Positions 1-7,626 of a stretch of DNA of 64,000 bases are shown here, in pieces; within the stretch, counting starts at the first letter, position 1; each line of letters starts with the position of its first letter. Source of the DNA: JADCCX01 sp051649305. GTDB lineage: Bacteria > Pseudomonadota > Alphaproteobacteria > Rhizobiales > Beijerinckiaceae. Where the stretch lies: assembly GCA_051649305.1 (NCBI GenBank), contig JBOFGV010000090.1, positions 1-64,000 on the forward strand. Direction: 5' to 3'. Under the pieces are notes generated by a model. It was not told the DNA's origin, searched no databases, and saw only the letters and a list, made by a program, of their open reading frames with translations. A program made the translations under genes and the position numbers.

Positions 1-1290
1 TTCCTCGGCTTCACCAAGGCTGAAATCGAGATGGCGAACATCCATGTCTGTGGTGCGATGACGCTGGAAGGTGCGCCTCACCTCAAGCTGGAACACTATG
101 CCGTGTTTGATTGCGCCACACCGTGCGGCAAGCTTGGCAAGCGTTCGCTTTCGGCTGAAAGCCACATCCACATGATGGCAGCGGCCCAGCCGTTCATCTC
201 AGGCGCGATCTCGAAGACGATCAACATGCCCAACGATGCCACGGTTGAGGATTGCAAGAGCGCCTACATGCTCTCGTGGAAACTCGCCCTCAAGGCCAAC
301 GCGCTCTACCGCGATGGTTCGAAGCTCTCGCAGCCTCTCAACTCGGCTCTCATTGAAGACGACTCGGAAGAGTTGGATGACAACGTGGAAGCCCTGATGG
401 CGCAGCCCGCAGCGGCCCGTGCTGTCACAGTGACCGAGCGGATCGTCGAGCGCATCATCGAGAAGGTGAACCGCGAGCAGGAGAAGCTCCCCACCCGCCG
501 CAAGGGCTACACCCAGAAGGCGAAGGTTGGCGGCCACACTGTGTTCCTGCGCACCGGCGAATATGAGGATGGCCGCATCGGCGAAATCTTCATCGACATG
601 AACAAGGAAGGGGCCACACTGCGCGCCCTCCTCAACAACTTCGCCATCGCGATTTCGCTGGGCCTGCAATACGGCGTGCCGCTGGAAGAATATGTCGAGG
701 CCTTCACCTTCACCAAGTTCGAGCCAGCCGGCATGGTGCAGGGCAACGACACGATCAAGATGGCCTCGTCGATCCTGGATTACATCTTCCGGGAACTCGC
801 GATCAGCTATCTCGGCCGCAATGACCTCGCCCATGTTTCGCCGGACGAGGTTGCCTACAGCGCACCACAGAAGCCGGATGACGGCACCTCCACCGGCAGC
901 GCAAGCCGCGTTGTCTCCAAGGGCCTCACCCGTGGCCGCGCCACCAACTTCCTGTCGGTGGCCGGTGGCGGCCAGATGACCGGCAGCACGCCGACAACGG
1001 GCCAGACACAGATGCAGGCCGATGCTTCGGGCGGCGCGCAGGTGTATTCCTTCGCGGGCAACACGGCGCTCAAGCAGGAGCCTGAGGTGGCAAAGAGTGT
1101 GGAAGCGCTGTTCCAGCCTGCGGTGAAACTGGCTGTGGCACAGGACGGCGCGAAAGATCAGGCACGCTTTGCCGCCAAGATGAAGGGCTATCTGGGCGAA
1201 AGCTGCTCCGAGTGCCAGAACATGACACTGGTGCAAAACGGGACTTGCAAGAAGTGCGATACCTGTGGGGCGACGACTGGGTGCTCGTGA
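1..1290 (+). CDS. nrdJ: Vitamin B12-dependent (class II) ribonucleotide reductase, C-terminal part
   Basis: The frame is open from base 1, so the start lies outside the window and 429 C-terminal residues are visible. The enzyme reduces ribonucleotides to deoxyribonucleotides using adenosylcobalamin, in the cytoplasm. The visible part holds the end of the catalytic barrel (a stretch with MNKEGATLRALLNNFA and GMVQGNDTIKMASSILDYIF), a variable Gly/Thr/Ser-rich linker, and a cysteine-rich tail (CSEC and CKKCDTCG) like the zinc-ribbon-like redox tail of long class II enzymes. It indicates an organism that makes or takes up cobalamin. No other subunit gene is next to it. Family assignment is by recognition of these segments; I am fairly sure. 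Confidence 0.93.
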   Translation, partial: FLGFTKAEIEMANIHVCGAMTLEGAPHLKLEHYAVFDCATPCGKLGKRSLSAESHIHMMAAAQPFISGAISKTINMPNDATVEDCKSAYMLSWKLALKANALYRDGSKLSQPLNSALIEDDSEELDDNVEALMAQPAAARAVTVTERIVERIIEKVNREQEKLPTRRKGYTQKAKVGGHTVFLRTGEYEDGRIGEIFIDMNKEGATLRALLNNFAIAISLGLQYGVPLEEYVEAFTFTKFEPAGMVQGNDTIKMASSILDYIFRELAISYLGRNDLAHVSPDEVAYSAPQKPDDGTSTGSASRVVSKGLTRGRATNFLSVAGGGQMTGSTPTTGQTQMQADASGGAQVYSFAGNTALKQEPEVAKSVEALFQPAVKLAVAQDGAKDQARFAAKMKGYLGESCSECQNMTLVQNGTCKKCDTCGATTGCS

Positions 1291-1297
1291 GGGTCAA

Positions 1298-1915
1298 TTG
1301 CTGACACCTATCGCTAATAGGCTCTCGCTCGCGCTCCAACAAGAGCGCGAGCGGCTATACAACGAATGGTTTTTCAAGTGGCATCATATTGGCGGGCAAC
1401 ACACTATCGAAATGGATGATTTTGCTGGTGGCAAGATCATATATTCTGGACTTCAATTTTGGGGTTCTCCAAGACAAGTATACTGGGCAACGATCAAAAG
1501 GTACGTTCGAAACAAAACAGCTGAAAATTTGCGCGATATCGAGAGTCAAATTAGCAATTTCAGTTACGAAAAAGGACTGCTGATCCTTGAAGAATGCGAG
1601 CAACTTCTTTCAGGTCATTTTCGTGAAGTTACAAATTATGCAGTCAAGAAAGACCGTATTCTACGTGGAAATGGAACTGATCTCCCAGAAGAAGATCGGA
1701 CACCTCTTTTAGACATTTCAATTGAAGGAAATATCCGGTCACAGGTTGAATCCATAAGGAATTTCCATTTTCCACCCGAAAATAAATTTCAAAAAATCGT
1801 TCGTATCGCTAAGCAAAATAAAGATGTTTCTCCATATATCGTCTTAGTCGTAACAGTTGCAGGCGCTGTTTTTGCTTTTATTTTTACTCAAATGAAAGAC
1901 CTTATTAAGGGCTGA
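1298..1915 (+). CDS. Unknown AT-rich protein with a C-terminal membrane anchor
   Basis: I do not recognise a family. The frame can also be opened at GTG 1265 inside nrdJ. TTG 1298, just after GAGGG and the nrdJ stop, gives a more plausible 205-residue protein, but the start is uncertain. The body is charged and largely helical, with no cysteines. The last 25 residues form one hydrophobic segment (about 180-202, SPYIVLVVTVAGAVFAF) followed by a short basic tail, as in tail-anchored proteins, so most of it should face the cytoplasm. Codon use is visibly AT-richer than in nrdJ or fabI, which suggests acquisition by transfer. The repeat cluster that follows supports an accessory patch. Confidence 0.6.
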   Translation: MLTPIANRLSLALQQERERLYNEWFFKWHHIGGQHTIEMDDFAGGKIIYSGLQFWGSPRQVYWATIKRYVRNKTAENLRDIESQISNFSYEKGLLILEECEQLLSGHFREVTNYAVKKDRILRGNGTDLPEEDRTPLLDISIEGNIRSQVESIRNFHFPPENKFQKIVRIAKQNKDVSPYIVLVVTVAGAVFAFIFTQMKDLIKG

Positions 1916-1968
1916 GTTATGAAGTTGGGCGTACACGGTCCCAATTCCTTCAATGCCACCTCCAATCT

Positions 1969-2113
1969 CCTCTTCCTGAGGTGCTTTGCAAAGCAAAGCC
2001 TCGAAGGACGCAACGTGCCTCCGCCAGACACCGCTATCAAAGCAAACAGACCGCTTGAATATTGTGCGTCCTTCGAGGCTTTGGCTATCGCCAAAGCACC
2101 TCAGGATGAGGAA
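1969..2113. repeat. Family B palindromic repeat, two inverted arms
   Basis: Two inverted arms share the outer sequences CTTCGAGG and CCTCAGGATGAGG with GCGTCC flanks. The left arm (1969-2014) carries inner stem GCTTTGC/GCAAAGC. The right arm (2061-2113) carries a different inner stem, GCTTTGGC/GCCAAAGC. The same family appears at 35257-35370 and, degraded, at 2863-2934. The stretch 1916-2321 has no gene that I can support; it holds this element, a family A arm and an operator-like palindrome. Confidence 0.85.
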
Positions 2114-2126
2114 CATCGTGGCATCT

Positions 2127-2182
2127 CCCCTCATCCGACCTTCGCTGACGCGAAGGCCACCTTCTCCCGCAATGGGAGAAGG
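2127..2182. repeat. Family A palindromic repeat, single arm
   Basis: Starts CCCCTCATCCGACC and ends in the stem CTTCTCCCGCAATGGGAGAAGG. Between them is a perfect inner stem CCTTCGC-tgac-GCGAAGG. It lies immediately after the family B pair. Other copies are at 4.1, 12.1, 16.0, 16.7, 18.9, 57.1, 57.7, 59.5 and 61.1 kb. Confidence 0.85.
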
Positions 2183-2294
2183 AAGAATGCGTAAAGCACC
2201 CTGATTTTTCGCAAATTGTGGCTCCCTCCTCTCCATGGCAGTGTGACCGTCATGATCACAAGTAAGACACCAGCCCATCAACGCCATCCAATCG

Positions 2295-2311
2295 CTACTG
2301 GTAATCAGTAG
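2295..2311. promoter_or_regulatory. Operator-like palindrome before the toxin gene
   Basis: CTACTG-GTAAT-CAGTAG is a perfect 6-bp inverted repeat ending 10 bases before the ATG of the BrnT-like gene. Type II toxin-antitoxin operons are usually autorepressed through such a site by the antitoxin. That role is an inference here. Confidence 0.45.
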
Positions 2312-2321
2312 TTTTTATGCT

Positions 2322-2600
2322 ATGTTTATCTGGGATCAAGACAAAGCCCGCCAGAACATCCTGAAGCACGGCATTGCTTTTGAGGAAGCGAAGGCGGTGT
2401 TTTCTGATCCTCATGCCTTCATCCGCTATGATGACAGGTTTGATTATGGCGAGGACCGAATGGTCGTGATTAGACTGTCAGCAGCAAAAATCCTGTGTGT
2501 TGTCGCGGTGGAACGCGATGGGCCAATCAGGATCATTTCAGCACGCAAGGCCACGAAGGAGGAAGCGAATGTCTACTTCAAAGCCGCTCACGGCGGATGA
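2322..2600 (+). CDS. BrnT-type toxin
   Basis: This 92-residue protein matches the BrnT family, an RNase of the RelE fold that inhibits translation. It starts FIWDQDKARQNILKHGI and continues with FEEAKAVFSDP, a central RMVVIRLS strand, and ends with the family signature ISARKATKEEA. It lies in an operon with the next gene, which overlaps it by 32 bases, as expected for a toxin-antitoxin pair. The toxin comes first, as is usual for BrnTA. A 6-bp palindrome sits just upstream. The family call is firm; activity is inferred. Confidence 0.88.
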   Translation: MFIWDQDKARQNILKHGIAFEEAKAVFSDPHAFIRYDDRFDYGEDRMVVIRLSAAKILCVVAVERDGPIRIISARKATKEEANVYFKAAHGG

Positions 2601-2862
2601 ACTGGATGCCCTGTCCGAGCGCCCTTGGACAGAGGCAGAGCTTTTGGCTGCGCGGCGGGTGCCCGAAGCCAAGCGGCTTCGCCTGAGGCTTGCGCTGACG
2701 CAGCAGGCGTTTGCGGAGCGCTATCACATTCCACTGGGCACATTGCGTGACTGGGAACAGGCGCGCTCAGAGCCAGATGCGCCCGCACAGGCCTACCTGA
2801 AGGTTATTGCCGCAAGCCCCGAAACTGTGGCCGAGGCGTTGGCAGGCAAGGCGGCGGCTTAA
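2569..2862 (+). CDS. XRE/HTH antitoxin partner of the BrnT-like toxin
   Basis: A 97-residue protein. The ATG at 2569 is preceded by AAGGAGGA (2556-2563), a strong ribosome site inside the toxin gene. An open frame reaching back to 2497 is therefore not the likely start. Residues about 38-70 form an XRE-type helix-turn-helix (LALTQQAFAERYHIPLGTLR, then DWEQ), followed by an alanine-rich tail. The N-terminal ELDALSERPWTEAEL segment probably contacts the toxin. Classical BrnA has a different DNA-binding tail, so this is a non-standard partner resembling HigA-like antitoxins. Role as antitoxin and repressor is inferred from position. Confidence 0.85.
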   Translation: MSTSKPLTADELDALSERPWTEAELLAARRVPEAKRLRLRLALTQQAFAERYHIPLGTLRDWEQARSEPDAPAQAYLKVIAASPETVAEALAGKAAA

Positions 2863-2934
2863 GCATTGTGCGTCCCCTCACCCTGAGCCTGTCGAAGGGC
2901 GAAACGACGCTTTGCGCCTCCTCAGGATAAGGAT
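2863..2934. repeat. Degraded family B repeat
   Basis: CATTGTGCGTCC...CTGTCGAAGGGCG...GCGCCTCCTCAGGATAAGG retains the outer words of family B (compare 1969-2113 and 35257-35370) with substitutions. It lies directly after the antitoxin stop. The rest of 2935-3104 shows nothing I can name. Confidence 0.6.
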
Positions 2935-3104
2935 GTTCTGCGCCAATGCCACAATCGCAAGGAGGGATGGTGCGAACCAACAGTTGATGGCATCAATGGT
3001 GTGGTTCAGTCGCTGCTTTGAGGAGCAATCACCATGAAGCGGCATTACTAAACTGAACCAGAAGTCTTTATTTCAAATTCCCATTGATACTGATGGAGAA
3101 CATC

Positions 3105-3977
3105 ATGGACATTACCGCATTTCCCAAAAAAATTGAAGGCAAGGTCGATTGGCTGAAAGAGAACCCTCCTGCCATACTGCGCAAGTATGTTTTGCCGCTC
3201 GACATCCAGCCTGGCGACGACAAGCAGCCTGACCCAGAGCTTGTGCAGCATATGCTGAAGACCTATCGCCTGCTCAGACTCGGCATGGGATGGATGGCCA
3301 TTGCCTATCCGTTTGTGCTGGTTGTGCTTGGGTTGGTCCTTTTCAATGTTCAGTGGCAAAACTCGATCAGTGATTATTACTACGCCTTGGCACAGAACAT
3401 AACATTGCCGGAGCAATGCCTGGGGGATAATCCATTGCCGAACTGCGGGAGCGGCTGGGTAGCGAAAGCAGCCGAGATGCAGTTCCCTTTGCGATCCTTC
3501 TTTTGTGGCGGCCTGATTGCAATCGGATTCTTTCTGATCCTCTACAAAGGCATTCGGTGGCTTGAAGACTGGGCGCTGAACTTTGCAGGTTTGTTTGCCA
3601 TCGGTGTCGCGATCTTCCCGATGGATAAGCCGCCATATGTATCGGTATGGCCAACGAACTGGCATTTTATTTCGGCGATCCTGCTGTTTGTTTGCATGTG
3701 GTTTATCGCGCGTTTTTGCGCCAAGGATACGCTCGATAATTTCAATGAGGGATCACCGGAGATTGCGCGTTACACACGCATCTACAAGTGGCTCTCAAGG
3801 GCTATGCTGGGCGTCCTCTTCGCGGGATTGATCTATTTCCTGATGAAGAAATTTCAAATTCCCCATTTTTCAACCTTGCTGTTCGTCATTGAGGCAAGCG
3901 GGGTTGTGGTCTTTGGCACCTACTGGGTGATCAAAAGCAAAGAAATCAACAAGCACGAGTTTGGGCGCAAATCATAG
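3105..3977 (+). CDS. Unknown multi-pass membrane protein
   Basis: The ATG at 3105 is preceded by GGAGA at a good distance; TTG 3084 and ATG 3093 are poorer starts. The 290-residue product has a hydrophilic N-terminal part (about 50 residues), then roughly six to seven membrane segments, including FVLVVLGLVLF, FFCGGLIAIGFFLILYKG, FAGLFAIGVAIFPM, FISAILLFVCMWFIARF and MLGVLFAGLIYFLM. A loop with two cysteines (PEQCLGDNPLPNCGSGW) follows the motif ISDYYYAL. The pattern ISDYYY / RSFFCGG / NFAGLFAIGVAIFP recurs in uncharacterised bacterial integral membrane proteins that I cannot name further. No function can be proposed. It is the last gene of the accessory patch between nrdJ and fabI. Confidence 0.7.
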   Translation: MDITAFPKKIEGKVDWLKENPPAILRKYVLPLDIQPGDDKQPDPELVQHMLKTYRLLRLGMGWMAIAYPFVLVVLGLVLFNVQWQNSISDYYYALAQNITLPEQCLGDNPLPNCGSGWVAKAAEMQFPLRSFFCGGLIAIGFFLILYKGIRWLEDWALNFAGLFAIGVAIFPMDKPPYVSVWPTNWHFISAILLFVCMWFIARFCAKDTLDNFNEGSPEIARYTRIYKWLSRAMLGVLFAGLIYFLMKKFQIPHFSTLLFVIEASGVVVFGTYWVIKSKEINKHEFGRKS

Positions 3978-4066
3978 CAGTCGCATTCCCCGCGCATCAC
4001 GAAACCAGGATTTCAATTGGAAAGGTGCTAATCCAGACCTTTTCATCCTGGGGACGCTCAGGACGC

Positions 4067-4165
4067 GCCCCTCTCCCCTTGCGGAGAGGGACCATGCGGA
4101 GAGTGAGGGGTGCACACCAGACCGCCCTACCCCTCATCCGACCTTGTCCAGCAAGGGGAGAAGGA
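4067..4165. repeat. Family A repeat pair upstream of fabI
   Basis: The left part is CCCCTCTCCCCTTGCGGAGAGGG followed by GAGTGAGGGG. The right part is CCCCTCATCCGACC followed by GCAAGGGGAGAAGG. The right arm lacks the inner stem and looks truncated. The frame of fabI is open back through this repeat to 3961, which makes a false long start possible. Confidence 0.75.
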
Positions 4166-4239
4166 AGAGATCACCCCCCGACACCATTTTGTCATCTCCC
4201 GTGAATACGTCTGCCCGCGAAACAACGCGGAGATTTGAC

Positions 4240-5007
4240 ATGCATGGCATGCTTGAAGGCAAGACAGCGCTGATCGTGGGTGTAGCCAACCATGACTCCA
4301 TCGCGGCGGGCTGCGCCAGCGTTTTTGCCAAACAGGGCGCGCGCGTCATTCTCACCTATCTCAACGCCAAGGCTGAGTCGCATGTGCGCGCCGTGGCGGA
4401 TACCATGGGTGCAGAGCTTTTGCTGAAACTGGATGTGACAGTTCCGGGCGAAATGGAGGCTGTGTTTGCCGAGGTGGGGCAGAAGTTTGGTCAGCTGGAT
4501 ATCCTCGTGCATTCCATCGCCTTTTGCCCGAAGGATGATCTGCACGGACGCGTGGTCGACTGCTCACGCGATGGTTTTCTGGCGGCCATGGATGTCTCCG
4601 TCCATTCCTTCATGCATATGGTGAAACTGGCCGAACCGCTGATGACGCGCGGCGGCACTTGCCTTGCCATGAGCTATCTGGGCGCACAGCGCGTGGTGTC
4701 CACCTACAATGTCATGGGGCCGGTGAAGGCAGCGCTTGAGGCAGTCACCCGCGAAATGGCCTCCGAGCTTGGGCAAAAGGGCATCCGCGTGCATGCGCTC
4801 TCGCCGGGGCCAGTGAAGACCCGCGCGGCGTCTGGCATCGATCATTTCGATGATCTGCTCAACGAAGCCGCCGCCAAAGCGCCTACAGGCCATCTCGTCA
4901 CCATCGAGGATGTCGGCTCCTACGCCGCGTTTCTGGCCTCAGATGCTGCTGCGAACGTGACGGGCACTGTGCCGATTATCGATGGTGGCGCGCATATCAT
5001 GGGGTGA
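4240..5007 (+). CDS. fabI: Enoyl-[acyl-carrier-protein] reductase (NADH), FabI type
   Basis: A 255-residue short-chain dehydrogenase-type enzyme that carries out the last reduction of each fatty acid elongation cycle. The nucleotide-binding start is MLEGKTALIVGVANHDSIA, typical of FabI (GVAN.SIA) rather than of ordinary SDRs. The catalytic pair is in SYLGAQRVVSTYNVMGPVK, a Tyr-x6-Lys. The C-terminal PVKTRAASGIDHFD and IDGGAHIMG also fit. The frame is open to 3961 through a repeat, but family length and alignment put the start at ATG 4240. It is followed nine bases later by a DUF2177 gene. A second fabI elsewhere in the genome would be normal for this order. Confidence 0.9.
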   Translation: MHGMLEGKTALIVGVANHDSIAAGCASVFAKQGARVILTYLNAKAESHVRAVADTMGAELLLKLDVTVPGEMEAVFAEVGQKFGQLDILVHSIAFCPKDDLHGRVVDCSRDGFLAAMDVSVHSFMHMVKLAEPLMTRGGTCLAMSYLGAQRVVSTYNVMGPVKAALEAVTREMASELGQKGIRVHALSPGPVKTRAASGIDHFDDLLNEAAAKAPTGHLVTIEDVGSYAAFLASDAAANVTGTVPIIDGGAHIMG

Positions 5008-5016
5008 GGCCAATTG

Positions 5017-5505
5017 ATGAAGCCAATCGCGCTGCATCCAGTTGCGCCTAAAAGAGGTAACCGCTTGGCCAACCAGAGAGCCAGCATGCCCCTTCTCCTC
5101 TTCGCCATCGTCACAGCCCTCGTGTTTCTGATCGCCGACGCCTTCATGATCCCGCTGGTGATGCAGCCGCTGTTCAAGGCAGCACTTGGCGCGGCAATGC
5201 TGGACGATCTGCGCCTTGTACCAGCAGCGATGTTTTACATCGTGCACATAGCAGGGTTGGTGTATTTCGCCGGGCAGCCCACCCTGCGCGGTGGCTCAAG
5301 CAGAATGGCATTCCTGAACGGTGCCATCCTCGGGTTTGTCGCCTATTCCTGCTATGAAATGACCAGCTACACCATCATGCGGGACTGGACCTTGCAGCTT
5401 GTGATCATTGATCTTGGCTGGGGAACAATGATCTCAGGTGTTGCTTCATGGGCAGGCGCGCTGGTGATCCGGATGACAGCCAGCAGACAGCATTCAATCG
5501 ATTGA
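5017..5505 (+). CDS. DUF2177-like integral membrane protein
   Basis: A 162-residue protein with four predicted membrane segments: LLLFAIVTALVFLIADAFMI, AAMFYIVHIAGLVYF, FLNGAILGFVAYSCYEMTSY and WGTMISGVASWAGALVI. The arrangement and the AYSCYEMTSYTIMRDW region resemble DUF2177 proteins, whose function is unknown. GAGG over the fabI stop supports ATG 5017. ATG 5086, just before the first membrane segment, would give the 139-residue length closer to the family and is a real alternative. Close spacing suggests cotranscription with fabI. Confidence 0.72.
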   Translation: MKPIALHPVAPKRGNRLANQRASMPLLLFAIVTALVFLIADAFMIPLVMQPLFKAALGAAMLDDLRLVPAAMFYIVHIAGLVYFAGQPTLRGGSSRMAFLNGAILGFVAYSCYEMTSYTIMRDWTLQLVIIDLGWGTMISGVASWAGALVIRMTASRQHSID

Positions 5506-5511
5506 CTTCAA

Positions 5512-5517
5512 TATAAT
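5512..5517 (+). promoter_or_regulatory. Possible -10 element upstream of the FAH-family gene
   Basis: A perfect TATAAT at 5512-5517 lies in an AT-rich stretch just after the DUF2177 stop. The best -35 candidates are weak (AGCATT at 17 bases). TTGACT at 5502 is too close to pair with it. This is a promoter candidate only. Confidence 0.3.
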
Positions 5518-5545
5518 ACATTATACGCTCCCTTTTGCGCGTTGA

Positions 5546-5564
5546 TTGCTGCTTAAAACAGCAA
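5546..5564. promoter_or_regulatory. Inverted repeat in the FAH-gene leader
   Basis: TTGCTG-CTTAAAA-CAGCAA is a perfect 6-bp inverted repeat 44 bases before the ATG at 5608. It could be an operator or a leader hairpin. It is not followed by a T tract, so it is a poor terminator for the preceding gene. Confidence 0.35.
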
Positions 5565-5607
5565 CCGACAGACGCACATAAAAAGACAATCACGGGGAGA
5601 AAGCATC

Positions 5608-6399
5608 ATGACCAAACTGACACGCCGCGCCATGCTGGCTGCAAGCGGCACATCCGCCGCAGCGCTCGCCACCGGAAGCGCCAGTGCACAGATGACCGCC
5701 GCACCAAAGACACCTTTTGCTGTGGCCCAAACCACCATTCCGGTTGTCGGCACAACGGATGTGTTTCCGGTCCGCCGCATCTATTGCATCGGCCGCAACT
5801 ATGCAGCGCACGCCCGCGAAATGGGATCGGACCCAACGCGCGAGCCGCCGTTCTTCTTCCAGAAACCCACGGATGCGATCCAGAACGTGGCAGCCGGAAC
5901 AGTGGCCGACCACGCCTATCCGTCGCTCACCAAGAACTACCACTATGAGGTGGAGCTGGTGGCAGCACTCAAGTCCGGCGGCAAGGACATCACGATGGAG
6001 AAGGCGCTGGACCATGTCTATGGCTATGCCCTTGGTCTTGATATGACCCGCCGCGACCTGCAGCGCGCGCTTGGTGACGAGAAAAAGCCCTGGGAAATCG
6101 GCAAGAGCTTCGATAACTCGGCCCCAATCGGCCCGATCCACCGGGTAGAGCAGGTTGGCCACTTCAAAGCGCAGCGCATTTCGCTCGCCGTCAACGGCAC
6201 AGTGAAGCAGAACGCGACATTGGCCCATATGATCTGGTCCGTGGCCGAGCAGATCGTGCGGTTGTCGTCAGCGTTTGAACTCAAGGCAGGCGACATCATT
6301 TATTCCGGCACGCCGGAGAATGTTGGCCCTGTGGTCAAGGGTGATGTGATCCTCTGCAAGCTTGAGGGACTGCCTGATCTCTCGATCAAAATCACCTGA
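5608..6399 (+). CDS. Tat-exported fumarylacetoacetate-hydrolase family protein
   Basis: A 263-residue protein of the FAH superfamily, which cleaves or decarboxylates acylpyruvate-type metabolites using Mg2+. The N-terminus is a twin-arginine-type signal (TRRAMLAASGTSAAALA, cleavage near ASA-QM), so the enzyme should be folded and exported to the periplasm. Metal ligands fit the family: the E-x-E of YHYEVELV and the Asp in YALGLDMTRRDLQ; the substrate segment GRNYAAHAREMG is also present. GGGGAG precedes ATG 5608. FAH proteins are normally cytoplasmic, so export is unusual. The substrate cannot be told from sequence. It stands alone between a DUF2177 gene and alr. Confidence 0.85.
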   Translation: MTKLTRRAMLAASGTSAAALATGSASAQMTAAPKTPFAVAQTTIPVVGTTDVFPVRRIYCIGRNYAAHAREMGSDPTREPPFFFQKPTDAIQNVAAGTVADHAYPSLTKNYHYEVELVAALKSGGKDITMEKALDHVYGYALGLDMTRRDLQRALGDEKKPWEIGKSFDNSAPIGPIHRVEQVGHFKAQRISLAVNGTVKQNATLAHMIWSVAEQIVRLSSAFELKAGDIIYSGTPENVGPVVKGDVILCKLEGLPDLSIKIT

Positions 6400-6427
6400 T
6401 TGCGAAATAGCATAAAGACAAGGAGAG

Positions 6428-6496
6428 GCGGGCAAAAGAAACATAGCAAGAACATTATCCTCTTGCGCCTTTGCCCGCTTCAGCCTTTAAGAAGGC
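6428..6496 (+). promoter_or_regulatory. Strongly structured leader before alr
   Basis: Nested perfect stems: outer GCGGGCAAA (6428-6436) with TTTGCCCGC (6470-6478), and inner GCAAGA with TCTTGC around a 9-base loop. A third hairpin, GCCTT-TAAG-AAGGC (6483-6496), abuts the alr ATG and includes the only purine-rich ribosome-site candidate (GAAGG). There is no T tract after the large stem, so it is not an obvious terminator of the FAH gene. A regulatory leader or small RNA is an inference. Confidence 0.4.
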
Positions 6497-7624
6497 ATGG
6501 AGAATCCAAACACTTCGGCCTCCAAGGCCTTTAACGCCCATGGCGCTACGCTGACGATTGATCTCGCGGCGCTGGTCGACAACTGGAAACTGCTGGCTGA
6601 GCGCGCCAAGCCTGCGGATTGTGCCGCTGTGGTCAAGGCGGATGCCTATGGCTTAGGCATTGAACCGGTGGTGACGGCCCTTGCGCGGGCGGGCTGCCAC
6701 ATCTTCTTTGTAGCTCATCTTGAAGAGGGCGCGCGGGCCCGCAAGGCGGCTCCGCTGGCCCATATCTATGTGCTCAACGGCATGCCACCGGGGGCGGAGC
6801 GCTCGTACACCGGTTTGCGCCTGCGCCCGGTTCTGGGCACATTGGCGGAATTGTCCCGCTGGCGCACTGTTCGTGGCGGACCCATGGCGCTGCATGTCGA
6901 TACAGGCATGAACCGCCTCGGCCTGTCGCTGGAGGATGTGAAGTCGCTGGCTACGCTGGAAGACTGGACCGGCATTGATGTCGAATTGCTGATGTCGCAT
7001 TTCGTTTCATCCGAAGAGACAGATAACCCGCTGAATGCAGCGCAAGTGACACGTTTCGAGCGCGTGTCAGCCATGCTGGGAAAGCACGTGCGGCGGCGCA
7101 GCCTTGCCAATACCTCGGCGCATTTTCTGCCAGAGATTCCGCGCTATGATATGACGCGCACGGGATATGGCCTCTACGGCGGCAACCCCACGCCGGGGCA
7201 AGCCAACCCTATGAAACCGGTGGTGCGACTGGAAGCAACCATTCTGCAGCTCAGGCATGTCGAAACCGGCGACCATGTGGGCTACAACGCCCGCTGGACT
7301 GCGAAGCGCCCCTCGATCATCGCCACAATCTCTCTGGGCTATGCCGATGGCTGGCTTCGCGCCATGTCCTCGACAGACAAGAAGCCCGGCGGCATGGCGT
7401 TTATCAACGGCGTTCTGTGCCCGTTTGTTGGCAACATTTCGATGGACCTGATCACGATTGATGTGACGGACTGTCCGGCAGGCAGTGTGAAGGCGGGGCA
7501 TATGGCCACAATCCTTGGTGATGGACTGGATGTTGACGAAGCTGCGGCCATCGCAGGCACCAACGGCTATGAAATTCTCACATCTCTCGGCGGACGTTAC
7601 AACCGCCGGATCATAGGACACTAG
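6497..7624 (+). CDS. alr: Alanine racemase
   Basis: A 375-residue PLP enzyme converting L- to D-alanine for peptidoglycan. The PLP lysine motif VVKADAYGLG lies near residue 50. The second catalytic tyrosine lies in ISLGYADGW. The substrate-site segment LHVDTGMNRLG and the end segment FVGNISMDLITIDVTD are all present. The next gene, radA, begins two bases after the stop, so the two are cotranscribed, an order seen across Hyphomicrobiales. The start is the only ATG in frame near the family N-terminus (LTIDLAALVDNW). It is preceded by a hairpin that may limit ribosome access. Confidence 0.95.
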   Translation: MENPNTSASKAFNAHGATLTIDLAALVDNWKLLAERAKPADCAAVVKADAYGLGIEPVVTALARAGCHIFFVAHLEEGARARKAAPLAHIYVLNGMPPGAERSYTGLRLRPVLGTLAELSRWRTVRGGPMALHVDTGMNRLGLSLEDVKSLATLEDWTGIDVELLMSHFVSSEETDNPLNAAQVTRFERVSAMLGKHVRRRSLANTSAHFLPEIPRYDMTRTGYGLYGGNPTPGQANPMKPVVRLEATILQLRHVETGDHVGYNARWTAKRPSIIATISLGYADGWLRAMSSTDKKPGGMAFINGVLCPFVGNISMDLITIDVTDCPAGSVKAGHMATILGDGLDVDEAAAIAGTNGYEILTSLGGRYNRRIIGH

Positions 7625-7626
7625 AC

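Noticed and set aside
199..1236. 345-residue frame on the minus strand opposite nrdJ
   Set aside because: Antisense to a recognised enzyme, with low-complexity Leu/Arg/Gly composition typical of shadow frames.
1265..1297. GTG 1265 as the start of the AT-rich unknown gene
   Set aside because: It lies inside nrdJ, and the codons before 1298 have nrdJ-like composition; still possible but less likely.
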